From: JBBQBQ01 sp038317685
Lineage (GTDB): Bacteria; Desulfobacterota; Desulfuromonadia; Desulfuromonadales; DDH964
Direction: 5' to 3'
Assembly (NCBI GenBank): GCA_038317685.1
Contig: JBBQBQ010000009.1
Coordinates: forward strand, 1-28,158
Length of the DNA stretch: 28,158 nt
The notes below the pieces were generated by a model that was not told the origin of the DNA, made no database searches, and saw only the letters and a list, made by a program, of their open reading frames with translations. A program made the translations under genes and the position numbers. Positions 8,264-15,555 of this stretch are shown in pieces (the stretch's first letter is position 1; every line of letters begins with the position of its first letter).

Positions 8264-9139
8264 ATGACCTTGCCCATCGTTTCGGTCATTATTCCGGTCT
8301 ACCAGGCCGGTCCTCTGAGCCTCTGTCTGGAGGCGCTGGAGCGGCAGAGCTTGCCGCGCCAGGCCTTCGAGATCATTGTCGTCGACAATGGAGCGGATGA
8401 AGACCTCGCGCCGATCCTCGCCCCCTTCCCACTGGTCCGGAAAATCCAGGAAAGAACGGTCGGCAGTTACGCGGCGCGCAACCGGGGGGTGCGGGAAGCG
8501 CGGGGAGAGATTCTGGCCTTTACCGACGCCGACTGCATTCCCGCTCCCGGCTGGGTGGCGGCCGGGGTCAAAGAGCTGGAGAGCGGCCCGAAAAACCTCG
8601 TCGTCGGCGGCCGGGTCACCCTCTTTTGGCCGGGTGCAGACCCCAATCCCTGGGAGCTTTACGACAGCCTGGTGGCCTTTAACCAGGAAGCCTTCCTCCG
8701 CACCCGGAGCTACGGCGTGACCGCCAATCTTTTCGTCCGCAAGGAGGCCTTCGCCGAGGTCGGCCCCTTCAACCAGACCCTTCGCTCGGGAGGCGACCGG
8801 GACTGGGGGCAACGGGCCGCTGCCCGCGGCTGCGAACTCCGCTACGCCCCCGAAGCCGCCGTCCGGCATCCGGCCCGAGCCTCGCTGACGGAGCTGGACA
8901 ACAAGCACCGGCGGCTGATCGGCGGCGCCTGGCGCAGTTCCCCGCGGCCCTTTCTCCTCCTTTGCAAAGCCCCGTTCCTGGAGCTCTGCGACACTCTCTA
9001 TTTTCTTGGGCTGCTGTGGCGGCGCCGGGAGTTGGGAACGGCCCTCCTCGCCCGGACCCTGGGGGTCCGGCTCGCCGTCAGCGGCCGGCGCCTGCACGAA
9101 TACCTGCGTTTGGCTAAGGGGGGAGAAGCACGGCGGTGA
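8264..9139 (+). CDS. Family 2 glycosyltransferase
   Basis: Encodes 291 residues from ATG 8264 (GAAGGAT upstream); the open frame extends further upstream but without similarity. The N-terminus VSVIIPVYQAGPLSLCLEAL and IIVVDNGADE are the GT-A nucleotide-binding strands of GT2 enzymes. SYAARNRGVREARGEILAFT precedes DADC, with the metal-binding Asp pair at about 88 and 90. GGDRDWGQRA, at roughly residues 178-187, is the acceptor-side ED/xD motif region. The C-terminus has a hydrophobic stretch (LCDTLYFLGLLW) that may touch the membrane. Likely transfers a sugar from a nucleotide donor to a glycan or lipid; donor and acceptor unknown. It runs convergently into the operon on the other strand, stops one base apart. 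Confidence 0.9.
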   Translation: MTLPIVSVIIPVYQAGPLSLCLEALERQSLPRQAFEIIVVDNGADEDLAPILAPFPLVRKIQERTVGSYAARNRGVREARGEILAFTDADCIPAPGWVAAGVKELESGPKNLVVGGRVTLFWPGADPNPWELYDSLVAFNQEAFLRTRSYGVTANLFVRKEAFAEVGPFNQTLRSGGDRDWGQRAAARGCELRYAPEAAVRHPARASLTELDNKHRRLIGGAWRSSPRPFLLLCKAPFLELCDTLYFLGLLWRRRELGTALLARTLGVRLAVSGRRLHEYLRLAKGGEARR

Positions 9140-9140
9140 G

Positions 9141-10202
9141 TCACCCTTTTCGCCCCACAACCGCCGTCACTTCGATTTCGCACCACAATTCGTCCCTGCA
9201 GATCGGAGTTTCGACCTGGAAGAGTACCCGTTCGCAAGGGAACCCGGCGGCCGCAAGCAGGCGCAAACAGAGCTCCAGGTCGCCGGCCCGCTTGAGGTAA
9301 ACGATTCCCTGGGCCACCGTAGAAAAATCGCCCCCCGCCCCCTGCAGCAGCGCCGCAATCACCTCCAGGGTACGGGTCAGCTGCCCTGCAAAGTCACCCT
9401 CATGGAGGCTGGCTCCACCCTGGTCGATGGAGGCGGTCCCGCTGACAAGAACCAGAGTGCTGGCCGGAAATTCGACAGCCACGGCGCGGCTGAAGCATTT
9501 TCCGTAAGCCGTCGCCTCATCCTGCAAGGGGGAGCGCAGCATTCTGGTCGTCACCCCCGTTCCGGAAAAGGCCCAAAATTCCAGGGACAGCGCTTGCGGC
9601 CCGGCCATCCTGGCCTGAATTCCGGTACTGGCCGGGACCACCCGCCCGGCCTGGGAAAACCACCCCTCTAAACAGCGGTCCCGCGCTTCATTCAACAGCC
9701 CGTAATCCGCCAGAATATCCTTCATGAAAAGCCAGGTGCGGGCCAACGCCGATTCCGGCATCCCCCCGGCGGCCAGGATCGCACCGATCTTCTGGAAGGT
9801 CGCCGCAAGGGCTTGCGGGGTCCGGTCCGGGGCGCTGCAGAGCGGGGCGCTGAAGAGCAGCTGTACGCCATCAGCCATTATTTTCATGGCCTCCGGGTGC
9901 GCCTCGACCCTCGCCCCGCCAAGTTTCGGACGGACCACCACCGCCGTCCGTTGGGTCGGAAGCGCGGAATGTCCGACCAGCAACAGAGCCGGATTGCATT
10001 CCTGGGGTGCAAGGTGCCAAGCGGCGTCCAAGTCGGCTTCACCAACCAAATGCGGCGGCACAATGAGTCGCTCCTGCACCAGAAAACCGTCGCGACCGAG
10101 GATGTCGGCCAAGGGCACTCCTGCCGTCCCCCCGGCAAGGTCGGTCAGGGTATGGAATTCGAGGTCGAAACCGGCTTCTCGAAGGACGACCCGAACGGTC
10201 AT
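9141..10202 (-). CDS. Rid/chorismatase-fold protein
   Basis: Encodes 353 residues. The C-terminal third (LVLVSGTASIDQGG, then EVIAALLQGAGG, and ICRDELWCEIEVTAV) is the RidA/YjgF-type domain. The middle (RTWLFMKDILADYGLLNEAR, VPASTGI, SPLQDEATAYGKCFSRAV) matches large two-domain Rid-superfamily proteins that include FkbO/Hyg5/XanB2 chorismatases. In chorismatases a Glu in the C-terminal ExE segment is catalytic; a similar CEIE is present here. Two readings are possible: a chorismate-cleaving enzyme giving a hydroxybenzoate, or a Rid-type deaminase. Sequence alone does not decide. The ATG overlaps the TGA of the upstream gene (ATGA), so translation is probably coupled. It ends one base from the stop of the convergent glycosyltransferase. 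Confidence 0.7.
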   Translation of the reverse strand: MTVRVVLREAGFDLEFHTLTDLAGGTAGVPLADILGRDGFLVQERLIVPPHLVGEADLDAAWHLAPQECNPALLLVGHSALPTQRTAVVVRPKLGGARVEAHPEAMKIMADGVQLLFSAPLCSAPDRTPQALAATFQKIGAILAAGGMPESALARTWLFMKDILADYGLLNEARDRCLEGWFSQAGRVVPASTGIQARMAGPQALSLEFWAFSGTGVTTRMLRSPLQDEATAYGKCFSRAVAVEFPASTLVLVSGTASIDQGGASLHEGDFAGQLTRTLEVIAALLQGAGGDFSTVAQGIVYLKRAGDLELCLRLLAAAGFPCERVLFQVETPICRDELWCEIEVTAVVGRKG

Positions 10203-11536
10203 GGAGTCGCCTTGACGAAAACATCGACCGCGCCCAAGTGCCCGGTAAAGCCTGCATTTGCTGCGAAATCGGGAATCGTTCGCGTGAAGAGGAGCTGCCC
10301 CGAGGCGATGGCGAAGCCCCTGATCCAGCCGCTTCCCACCACCAGCAGGGTTTCCCCGTCGGCCGTCACGGCGATCCCGTAACTGTCCCGCTGGCAAAGA
10401 TGAGGAGCCCGGGTGAGATCGACCGGATCCGGGGTCGGCAGGGGCAGAGTCCGATACAGGGTCATACTGGCCGCATCGATCAGGAAGATGAGATCGGGGT
10501 AGCCAGTCACCCCGATCAGGGTGCGGCCCCGGAAGCGGAACAAAAGATGGGTGGTGATGCGGAAGAACCCAGGTGCGGTAAAGCTCCCGAGGGGTTCCGG
10601 CCCCGAGGGACCATACAGGAATTTCCGGATGGACCCGGGCCCGAAGATACCGACCTTGGTCCCGACCAAGCCGATGTTGTGCTCGGACAGGTAGCAGATT
10701 CCGGCATCGTCGGGGTCGAACTCGACGTGAGCCGCAGCCTGGAGCGGCAATCGCCACTCTCGGCCGGTCTGAAGATCAAGAAAAAGGACTTGCGAGGGGA
10801 TCAGGCCCCCGTCCAGGAGCCGTTGCCAGGCCGGCGCCGCCTCCTCCCGGGAGGGGACGGGGATGGCCTCTTGCGGACGAAGCCCCAACTCGGCCAGAAC
10901 CAGAAACCGGCGATCGGGGCTTAGCGCCAGTTGGTGCAGGGCATCTCCCAAATCCCCCTGCCAGATCCTGTCCAGCCGGGAAGAGGCCAGTCCAAGCTTC
11001 CAAATCGTCACCGTCACCGGGGCCTGCGGCTCAGATTGGCGCCGCACCGTCGCCTCCACCGGCCAGGAAGCGAACCACATCTCCCCTCGTTCCGGATCGA
11101 ACCAGTTGCTGGTCGAGAGGAATTCGTCGCCGACCTCCGGGTCGACCAGCTGCGCGGTCCCTCCCCGCAGATCAAGGTGCAGGAACCGGTGGCAGAAATT
11201 GAGCCCGACTTGGCAGTGGCCGCCGCCCAAATCGAGATAGCCGTGGGGAGCGAGCCCATATCCCCACCAGGCGGATGACGACAACCCGTAAGGGTAACTC
11301 CATGGTGCGCCCTCCCCTCCGGCATTCGCGCCGTCCCAGGGAGCCCGGCAGGCAGCAACCTCCGTCGCCAGATCCAGATGAAGAGAGGACACAGCGTCAG
11401 CTCCGGCCGGCAAGATAAAATGAGCCTGCTCCAGGGTCCCCTTGAAGATGACCGGAGCGACCAGATTCGGCGAAACCAGCTCTGACGGGATCAGGGTTCC
11501 CGGCCTTGGTTGAACCTCCAACCGACGCGCGAGCAT
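10199..11536 (-). CDS. Beta-propeller-like protein, unknown function
   Basis: Encodes 445 residues with a strong GAAGGAG ribosome site 6 bases before the ATG. No signal peptide or membrane segment is seen, so it is likely cytosolic. Repeated short strand patterns typical of seven-bladed propellers are visible: LALSPDRRFLVLAELG, LFLDLQTGREWRLPL, VEFDPDDAGICYLSEHN, LIFLIDAASMTLYRTLPLP, GIAVTADGETLLVVGSGW. Blades of the YVTN/WD40 style read 'x-D-D/G-x-x-L-x-V'. The N-terminal 60 residues lack this pattern. No catalytic motif is recognised. It overlaps the Rid-fold gene by 4 bases and follows the ATP-grasp gene by 36 bases, so a shared process is likely. Function unknown. Confidence 0.75.
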   Translation of the reverse strand: MLARRLEVQPRPGTLIPSELVSPNLVAPVIFKGTLEQAHFILPAGADAVSSLHLDLATEVAACRAPWDGANAGGEGAPWSYPYGLSSSAWWGYGLAPHGYLDLGGGHCQVGLNFCHRFLHLDLRGGTAQLVDPEVGDEFLSTSNWFDPERGEMWFASWPVEATVRRQSEPQAPVTVTIWKLGLASSRLDRIWQGDLGDALHQLALSPDRRFLVLAELGLRPQEAIPVPSREEAAPAWQRLLDGGLIPSQVLFLDLQTGREWRLPLQAAAHVEFDPDDAGICYLSEHNIGLVGTKVGIFGPGSIRKFLYGPSGPEPLGSFTAPGFFRITTHLLFRFRGRTLIGVTGYPDLIFLIDAASMTLYRTLPLPTPDPVDLTRAPHLCQRDSYGIAVTADGETLLVVGSGWIRGFAIASGQLLFTRTIPDFAANAGFTGHLGAVDVFVKATP

Positions 11537-11572
11537 CAGTTCTCCTTCCCGGCTTCGGCGCCAGGCCCCTTT

Positions 11573-12427
11573 TCAAGGCATTTTGTCCGGCAACACCAAT
11601 AAATCCCCGAACCGATCGTTATATTGATCCGGCGTAAAGGGGATCATCCCGCAATCGGGATAAAAGGTCAGCTCGCCAAAAATGGTCCTGTTATTTACGG
11701 AATACAAATCGACCCTGACGAAGGGAAAACCCTGACACAGCCTGGTGGCGATGACTTTCATCTCCGGGAAATTCCCCGGTTCTCGGACTGCCAGCCGACT
11801 GGTCGGTTTGCCTTTGTGCAGATCGATCTTATTCCAATCCAGATCGAAGGCCTCGTACTTCACCCCAGAATCGCTGAATCTGTCGGTACATATGAAAAAT
11901 AATTCCGGTTTTCCATTGAAACAGTAGAATTTAAAATCGGTCAATTCATGAAATTCTTGGTTTTCAAGATATTTCTCACAAACAAACCGCGGCTTGATAT
12001 CTTTATAGGCCCATTCCCGGCCATGGAAAAAATAATTCTTCCGGGCCCACTTCTTCAACAAGGTTCGGCAAGTTTGCCACTCCAGGTTCCCCTTGTTTCT
12101 GCAAATCAGATTCATGTTGCTGCCGTGGGTGGCTTTTATGACAAAACTATTGGGGAGGGATGCAAAGTCGATATCGTCGACCCAATCATAGACACCGTAC
12201 AATTCGTTCAAAATCCCGGGGAATCCCTGATCGACGACATGCTGTCTGACTTCGTACTTATCGGTCAACCTGGTCAGGAGCGGATCTCGATAGTACAATT
12301 TGCACCATTGGATTTTTTCATTAAACGTACGGGGATGGCGCAGATTCAGAGAATGCCGATGGGCTCTCCGGTAGGCCAGACGCAAATACCAGGAGTCCGG
12401 CAACAGGTTGACCAGTCGCTGCCTCAT
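11573..12427 (-). CDS. TupA-like ATP-grasp protein
   Basis: Encodes 284 residues. The order of motifs fits the ATP-grasp TupA-like family, often found in cell-surface glycan clusters: N-terminal LRHPRTFNEKIQWCKLYYRD, LTDKYEVRQHV, FVIKATHGSNMNLICRNK (ATP-binding strand and loop), KPRFVCEKYLE, DFKFYCFNGKPELFFICTDR, and FVRVDLYSVNNRTIFGELTF with FYPDCGM. Members are thought to ligate acidic substrates such as glutamate onto surface polymers; the exact acceptor is unknown. The gene is noticeably more AT-rich than its neighbours (AAA, AAT, TTT codons), suggesting separate acquisition. Its ATG overlaps the stop of the nucleotidyltransferase gene (ATGA). Confidence 0.88.
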   Translation of the reverse strand: MRQRLVNLLPDSWYLRLAYRRAHRHSLNLRHPRTFNEKIQWCKLYYRDPLLTRLTDKYEVRQHVVDQGFPGILNELYGVYDWVDDIDFASLPNSFVIKATHGSNMNLICRNKGNLEWQTCRTLLKKWARKNYFFHGREWAYKDIKPRFVCEKYLENQEFHELTDFKFYCFNGKPELFFICTDRFSDSGVKYEAFDLDWNKIDLHKGKPTSRLAVREPGNFPEMKVIATRLCQGFPFVRVDLYSVNNRTIFGELTFYPDCGMIPFTPDQYNDRFGDLLVLPDKMP

Positions 12428-13095
12428 TGCCTTCCCCTCGCGTCAGGGCTGACCACCTCGAAGGGCTTGGGCGGGTAGGGATGAAGGCGAATTTCGGTGT
12501 CGGTCAGCCAGACCCTTGAATCTTTGGAGAGGGGCACCCGGCTCCTTCGATGTTTCAGCAACTGCAGCCCCCTTGCCGCCGCTTCCAGGAGATCACCGGC
12601 GCGGGACCGTCGCCCTGCCTCCAGTTCCTCAACCTCCATGACTTCTTCGTGAAGGTCGAAACCGTAGCTCCTGATCCACTCCCGGTTGGCCGCCTTGAAC
12701 CGCTCCCACACCTTCGGTTCCCCGGCCAGCAGACGTTTATGGGCGATGAGATGGGCGTGGTAAGGTACTTTATCCCGGAATTCCAGATGCTCGGTGGTTA
12801 CAAAGTGATTGGGACAGATCTTTTGGGCGTGATTCTGCTCGCCGTGGGCCAGACGCCTGCCGATCAGCAGAGCGACCAGCACCCCGAACCGGGCGGTGAA
12901 GATCCGCCCAGGCCAGGCGACGATGAAGAAATCGATGTCTGAGTCCTGGGTGGCCCGCTCCTGGGAAAGGCTCCCCGACAGGAAAATGGCCGCCACTCCT
13001 GGCAAGCGGGCCAGCAGCCACCCCCAAAACCGGGCGCGCCGATGCATGTCCGCCAGGGAAAATTGCTTCGGCGCACCGGGGCCGGGGAAAATCAT
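12424..13095 (-). CDS. Nucleotidyltransferase-domain protein
   Basis: Encodes 223 residues from ATG 13095 (AAGGGA upstream); a TTG at 13113 would add six residues. FLSGSLSQERATQDSDIDFF at about 39-58 is the polymerase-beta-type nucleotidyltransferase signature, with the GS pair at 41-42 and two metal-binding Asp residues in DSDID at 51-55. The third carboxylate is not obvious. The remaining helical part includes a basic segment KHRRSRVPLSKDSR. Such proteins transfer a nucleotide to small molecules, proteins or RNA, or act as MNT antitoxins. No HEPN partner is next to it, so the toxin-antitoxin reading is not supported. Located first of four tightly packed genes; the gap to glgC is 133 bases. 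Confidence 0.82.
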   Translation of the reverse strand: MIFPGPGAPKQFSLADMHRRARFWGWLLARLPGVAAIFLSGSLSQERATQDSDIDFFIVAWPGRIFTARFGVLVALLIGRRLAHGEQNHAQKICPNHFVTTEHLEFRDKVPYHAHLIAHKRLLAGEPKVWERFKAANREWIRSYGFDLHEEVMEVEELEAGRRSRAGDLLEAAARGLQLLKHRRSRVPLSKDSRVWLTDTEIRLHPYPPKPFEVVSPDARGRQ

Positions 13096-13228
13096 GTCAT
13101 CCCTTTCAATCAAGCTTTCGGCAGGGCCGCCGGGAGTGGCGCAGACCGAAGCGGTGGGCGGTCAAACGACGATATGGAGGGAGAGCGGGGGGATGTCCTT
13201 TCGCCAGCCAATTGCCGCGCGACGCGGC

Positions 13229-14470
13229 TTACTTGTCCTTGCGCGGCACCACGACAATTCCGGACTCCGTCACCGTGAAGCCGTTGCGAAGGTCCGACTC
13301 AAGGTCGTAGCCGATCTGCGTGCCGTTCGGGATCACCACATTCTTGTCGATGATCGCCTTGCGGATTTTGGTATGGCGGCCGACGGTGACATTTTCAAAG
13401 AGGATGGAGTCTTCGATCAGACTGTAACTGTTGATCTTGCAGCGCGGACCGAGGATGGAGCCGCGGACGGTACTGCCGCTGGTGATGCAGCCGGCGCAGA
13501 CATAGGAGTCGATGTTCTGGCCGCGACGGTCGTCCTCGTCGAAGACCGTCTTGGCCGGCGGCAGATTCCCCTGATTGGTCAGAATCGGCCACTTGTAGTT
13601 ATAGAGATTCAGTTGGGGCGACACGTTGACAAGGTCCATGTTCGCCTCGTAGTAGGAATCGAGGGTCCCCACATCCCGCCAGTAGCCCCGTTCCTCGGCC
13701 TTCATGCCGGGGATCACGTTGTCGTTGAAATTGTAGGCGAAGACCCGGTCGCCATTCGCCAGCATCATCGGGATCACGTGCTTGCCGAAATCCAGATCCG
13801 CATGCATTTTCTTTCCCTCCAGAAGCACTTCGATCAACTTCCGGGTGGGAAAGATGTAATTGCCCATGGACGCGAAACAGGTGTCGCGCCCCGGAATTCG
13901 TTCCGGAGCGCCGGGCTTTTCGGCAAAGCCGGTGATCCGGGCTTCTTCGTCGACGGAAAAGACCCCGAAACGGCTGGCATCCTCCACCGGCACTTCCAAG
14001 GCGGCGATGGTGATGTCGGCCCGGTTCATTCGGTGGAAATTGATCATCTGGGTCACGTCCATCTTGTAGATGTGATCGCCGCCAAAGACCGCCACGTAAT
14101 CCGCATCGGACGATTCAACGAACCGGAGGTACTGCAGAATGGCATCGGCCGTCCCTTTGAACCATTCCTCGCTCTCGCTGCTCGTCTCGGGAGAAATGTC
14201 CACATAGAACTCACCGAGGCCGGTCCATTTCCCCCAGGATTCCCGGATATGCTTGTTCAGCGAGTAGGCCCGATATTGGGTCAGGATATAGACCTTCTTG
14301 ATCCCCGAGTTGAAAAGGTTGGAGAGGACGAAATCGATAATCTTGTATTTCCCGCCAAAAGCAACGCTGGGCTTGGCCCGGCGCAAGGTCAGGGGGCTGA
14401 GTCGTTCCCCTTTGCCGCCGGCCAAAACCATTGCAATGGTATTTCTCCCGACATTGTCCATGGCATACAT
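13229..14470 (-). CDS. glgC: Glucose-1-phosphate adenylyltransferase
   Basis: Encodes 413 residues, the usual bacterial length. Makes ADP-glucose from ATP and glucose 1-phosphate, the committed step of glycogen synthesis. MVLAGGKGERLSPLTLRRAK at 14-33 is the nucleotide-binding loop with the family Lys/Arg residues. SVAFGGKYKIIDFVLSN follows, then YVAVFGGDHIYKMD with the catalytic Asp. SRFGVFSVDEE and GFAEKPG bind glucose 1-phosphate. The C-terminal left-handed helix repeats (GSTVRGSILGPRCKI, SLIEDSILFENV, IRKAIIDKNVVIP) form the allosteric domain. The ATG at 14470 is chosen because GGAGGAG sits 7 bases before it and family similarity begins just after; another ATG upstream lacks this. Confidence 0.95.
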   Translation of the reverse strand: MYAMDNVGRNTIAMVLAGGKGERLSPLTLRRAKPSVAFGGKYKIIDFVLSNLFNSGIKKVYILTQYRAYSLNKHIRESWGKWTGLGEFYVDISPETSSESEEWFKGTADAILQYLRFVESSDADYVAVFGGDHIYKMDVTQMINFHRMNRADITIAALEVPVEDASRFGVFSVDEEARITGFAEKPGAPERIPGRDTCFASMGNYIFPTRKLIEVLLEGKKMHADLDFGKHVIPMMLANGDRVFAYNFNDNVIPGMKAEERGYWRDVGTLDSYYEANMDLVNVSPQLNLYNYKWPILTNQGNLPPAKTVFDEDDRRGQNIDSYVCAGCITSGSTVRGSILGPRCKINSYSLIEDSILFENVTVGRHTKIRKAIIDKNVVIPNGTQIGYDLESDLRNGFTVTESGIVVVPRKDK

Positions 14471-14571
14471 AGGCTCTCCTCCGTGGCGACTTGCCTTCAA
14501 TGAACCCGACAGGCGGACTATTCTTAAAGACTACAGGAACAGGGAGGGGCTGTCATCGACCAAATCCGGCC

Positions 14572-14859
14572 CTACTCGAAGCACTCCATGGAGCGCTGTT
14601 TGTTCATTTCCGCATGACGCTTTTCACACCAGATGTGTCCGAGCTGCGGCGTCTCGCCGGAGTGTTTGACCATCCGCGCCCACTTGCAGTCGATACAGTG
14701 GTGAACCTTGTGAACACCGATCGCCTGGAAACAGGGCATCGGCCGGTTCTTCCCCATCTGCATGCTGCGCTGGCCGCACCAGACAGTGCCGGGGGAAACC
14801 TTCTGGCCGTTGGGCTTGGTCGGTTGGCCGTGCTTGCACCAGGCACAGGAATTGTTCAC
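14572..14859 (-). CDS. Tandem Cys4-repeat protein (two metal-binding-like units)
   Basis: Encodes 95 residues from a GTG start. It consists of two copies of the same unit: Cys5-x2-Cys8-x19-Cys28-x14-Cys43 and Cys55-x2-Cys58-x19-Cys78-x14-Cys93. Spacing between all four Cys is identical in both, with a period of 50 residues. Shared side residues include Lys after the CxxC, Gly and Pro in the long gap, Trp just before the third Cys (VWC, IWC), an Arg next, and Met-x-Cys-Phe at the end. This pattern predicts two zinc-binding or iron-sulfur modules. There is no signal peptide, so the protein should be cytosolic. The family is not recognised. It lies between glgC and an unknown gene on the same strand. 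Confidence 0.75.
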   Translation of the reverse strand: MNNSCAWCKHGQPTKPNGQKVSPGTVWCGQRSMQMGKNRPMPCFQAIGVHKVHHCIDCKWARMVKHSGETPQLGHIWCEKRHAEMNKQRSMECFE

Positions 14860-14926
14860 GTCGGTTCAACCTTGGTCCAAGGGTTCGGGAAAGAGGGTTA
14901 GCCTGCCGCCGGGGCGGCCTTTCACT

Positions 14927-15445
14927 TCAAGCGCCGCCCTCTTTCGGCCCATCCTGAAGACCGAGATAGCGCTCCTGGCCTTTCGGACCGACCTGGTAGG
15001 TCGTGGGAGCCCCCCCTTCCGTCACGTAGCTCACCAGCAGGCTGGTGCCGTCTTTAACGATGGCGGTGGGAGTGATCTTGCGGCGCTTCAACTTCTTGAG
15101 GAACTGCTCCTGCGACGGGGTCATTGCGGGCAGCTCCGGGGCGACCGGGGTCGAAGCCGGGGCGGGGCCTTGAGCTTGCTGCGCCTGCCGCTTGTGGATC
15201 TGGTCACGCCGTCGCAGCAGATACCGGAGGGTAATCCAGTTGGTGAAACCAGTCGCCCGGGTAAAGGCCTCGGCAATCTTGCTCTGGGGCGGAGGGACGA
15301 CCCCCGCGGGGGTCCAGTCCTTGAGCTTGGCCGTCTGTTGTTCAATCTCCTGGTAGGCCTGAGCCAAGGTCAGGGTTGGGGGGATATGGTGCTGGTCCAG
15401 GAGGTCGAGAACCTCCTGATCGGTGCGCTGTTTGGGGCCGGGCAT
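14927..15445 (-). CDS. Conserved-looking protein of unknown function
   Basis: Encodes 172 residues from ATG 15445 with AAGGTGA upstream. The N-terminal third is helical and polar (TDQEVLDLLDQHHIPPTLTL, then AYQEIEQQTAKLKDW). A helix rich in basic residues (RYLLRRRDQIHKRQAQQAQ) follows, then an Ala/Pro linker (GPAPASTPVAPELPA), and a C-terminal segment FLKKLKRRKITPTAIVKDGTS plus LLVSYVTEGGAPTTYQVGPK, likely a small beta domain. The two basic patches would suit nucleic acid binding, but no recognised domain is seen. No signal peptide or membrane segment. Function unknown; the gene is likely transcribed alone or ahead of the Cys-repeat gene 67 bases downstream. Confidence 0.7.
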   Translation of the reverse strand: MPGPKQRTDQEVLDLLDQHHIPPTLTLAQAYQEIEQQTAKLKDWTPAGVVPPPQSKIAEAFTRATGFTNWITLRYLLRRRDQIHKRQAQQAQGPAPASTPVAPELPAMTPSQEQFLKKLKRRKITPTAIVKDGTSLLVSYVTEGGAPTTYQVGPKGQERYLGLQDGPKEGGA

Positions 15446-15555
15446 ACGACATCACCTTTTCGACGTGGGAGTGGAGTTGCGTTTTTCCAAAATGGAGCGG
15501 GTCATATTATAACTTCCGATTATAGACTTACCCGGGTCCAGGCCCTCAAGGGTCG

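Noticed and set aside
12424..13095. MNT/HEPN toxin-antitoxin module
   Set aside because: The nucleotidyltransferase domain is present, but no HEPN protein is adjacent; the neighbours are an ATP-grasp gene and glgC.
12896..14503. Plus-strand frame of 535 codons across the nucleotidyltransferase gene and glgC
   Set aside because: Antisense to two recognisable genes; the translation has no recognisable domain.
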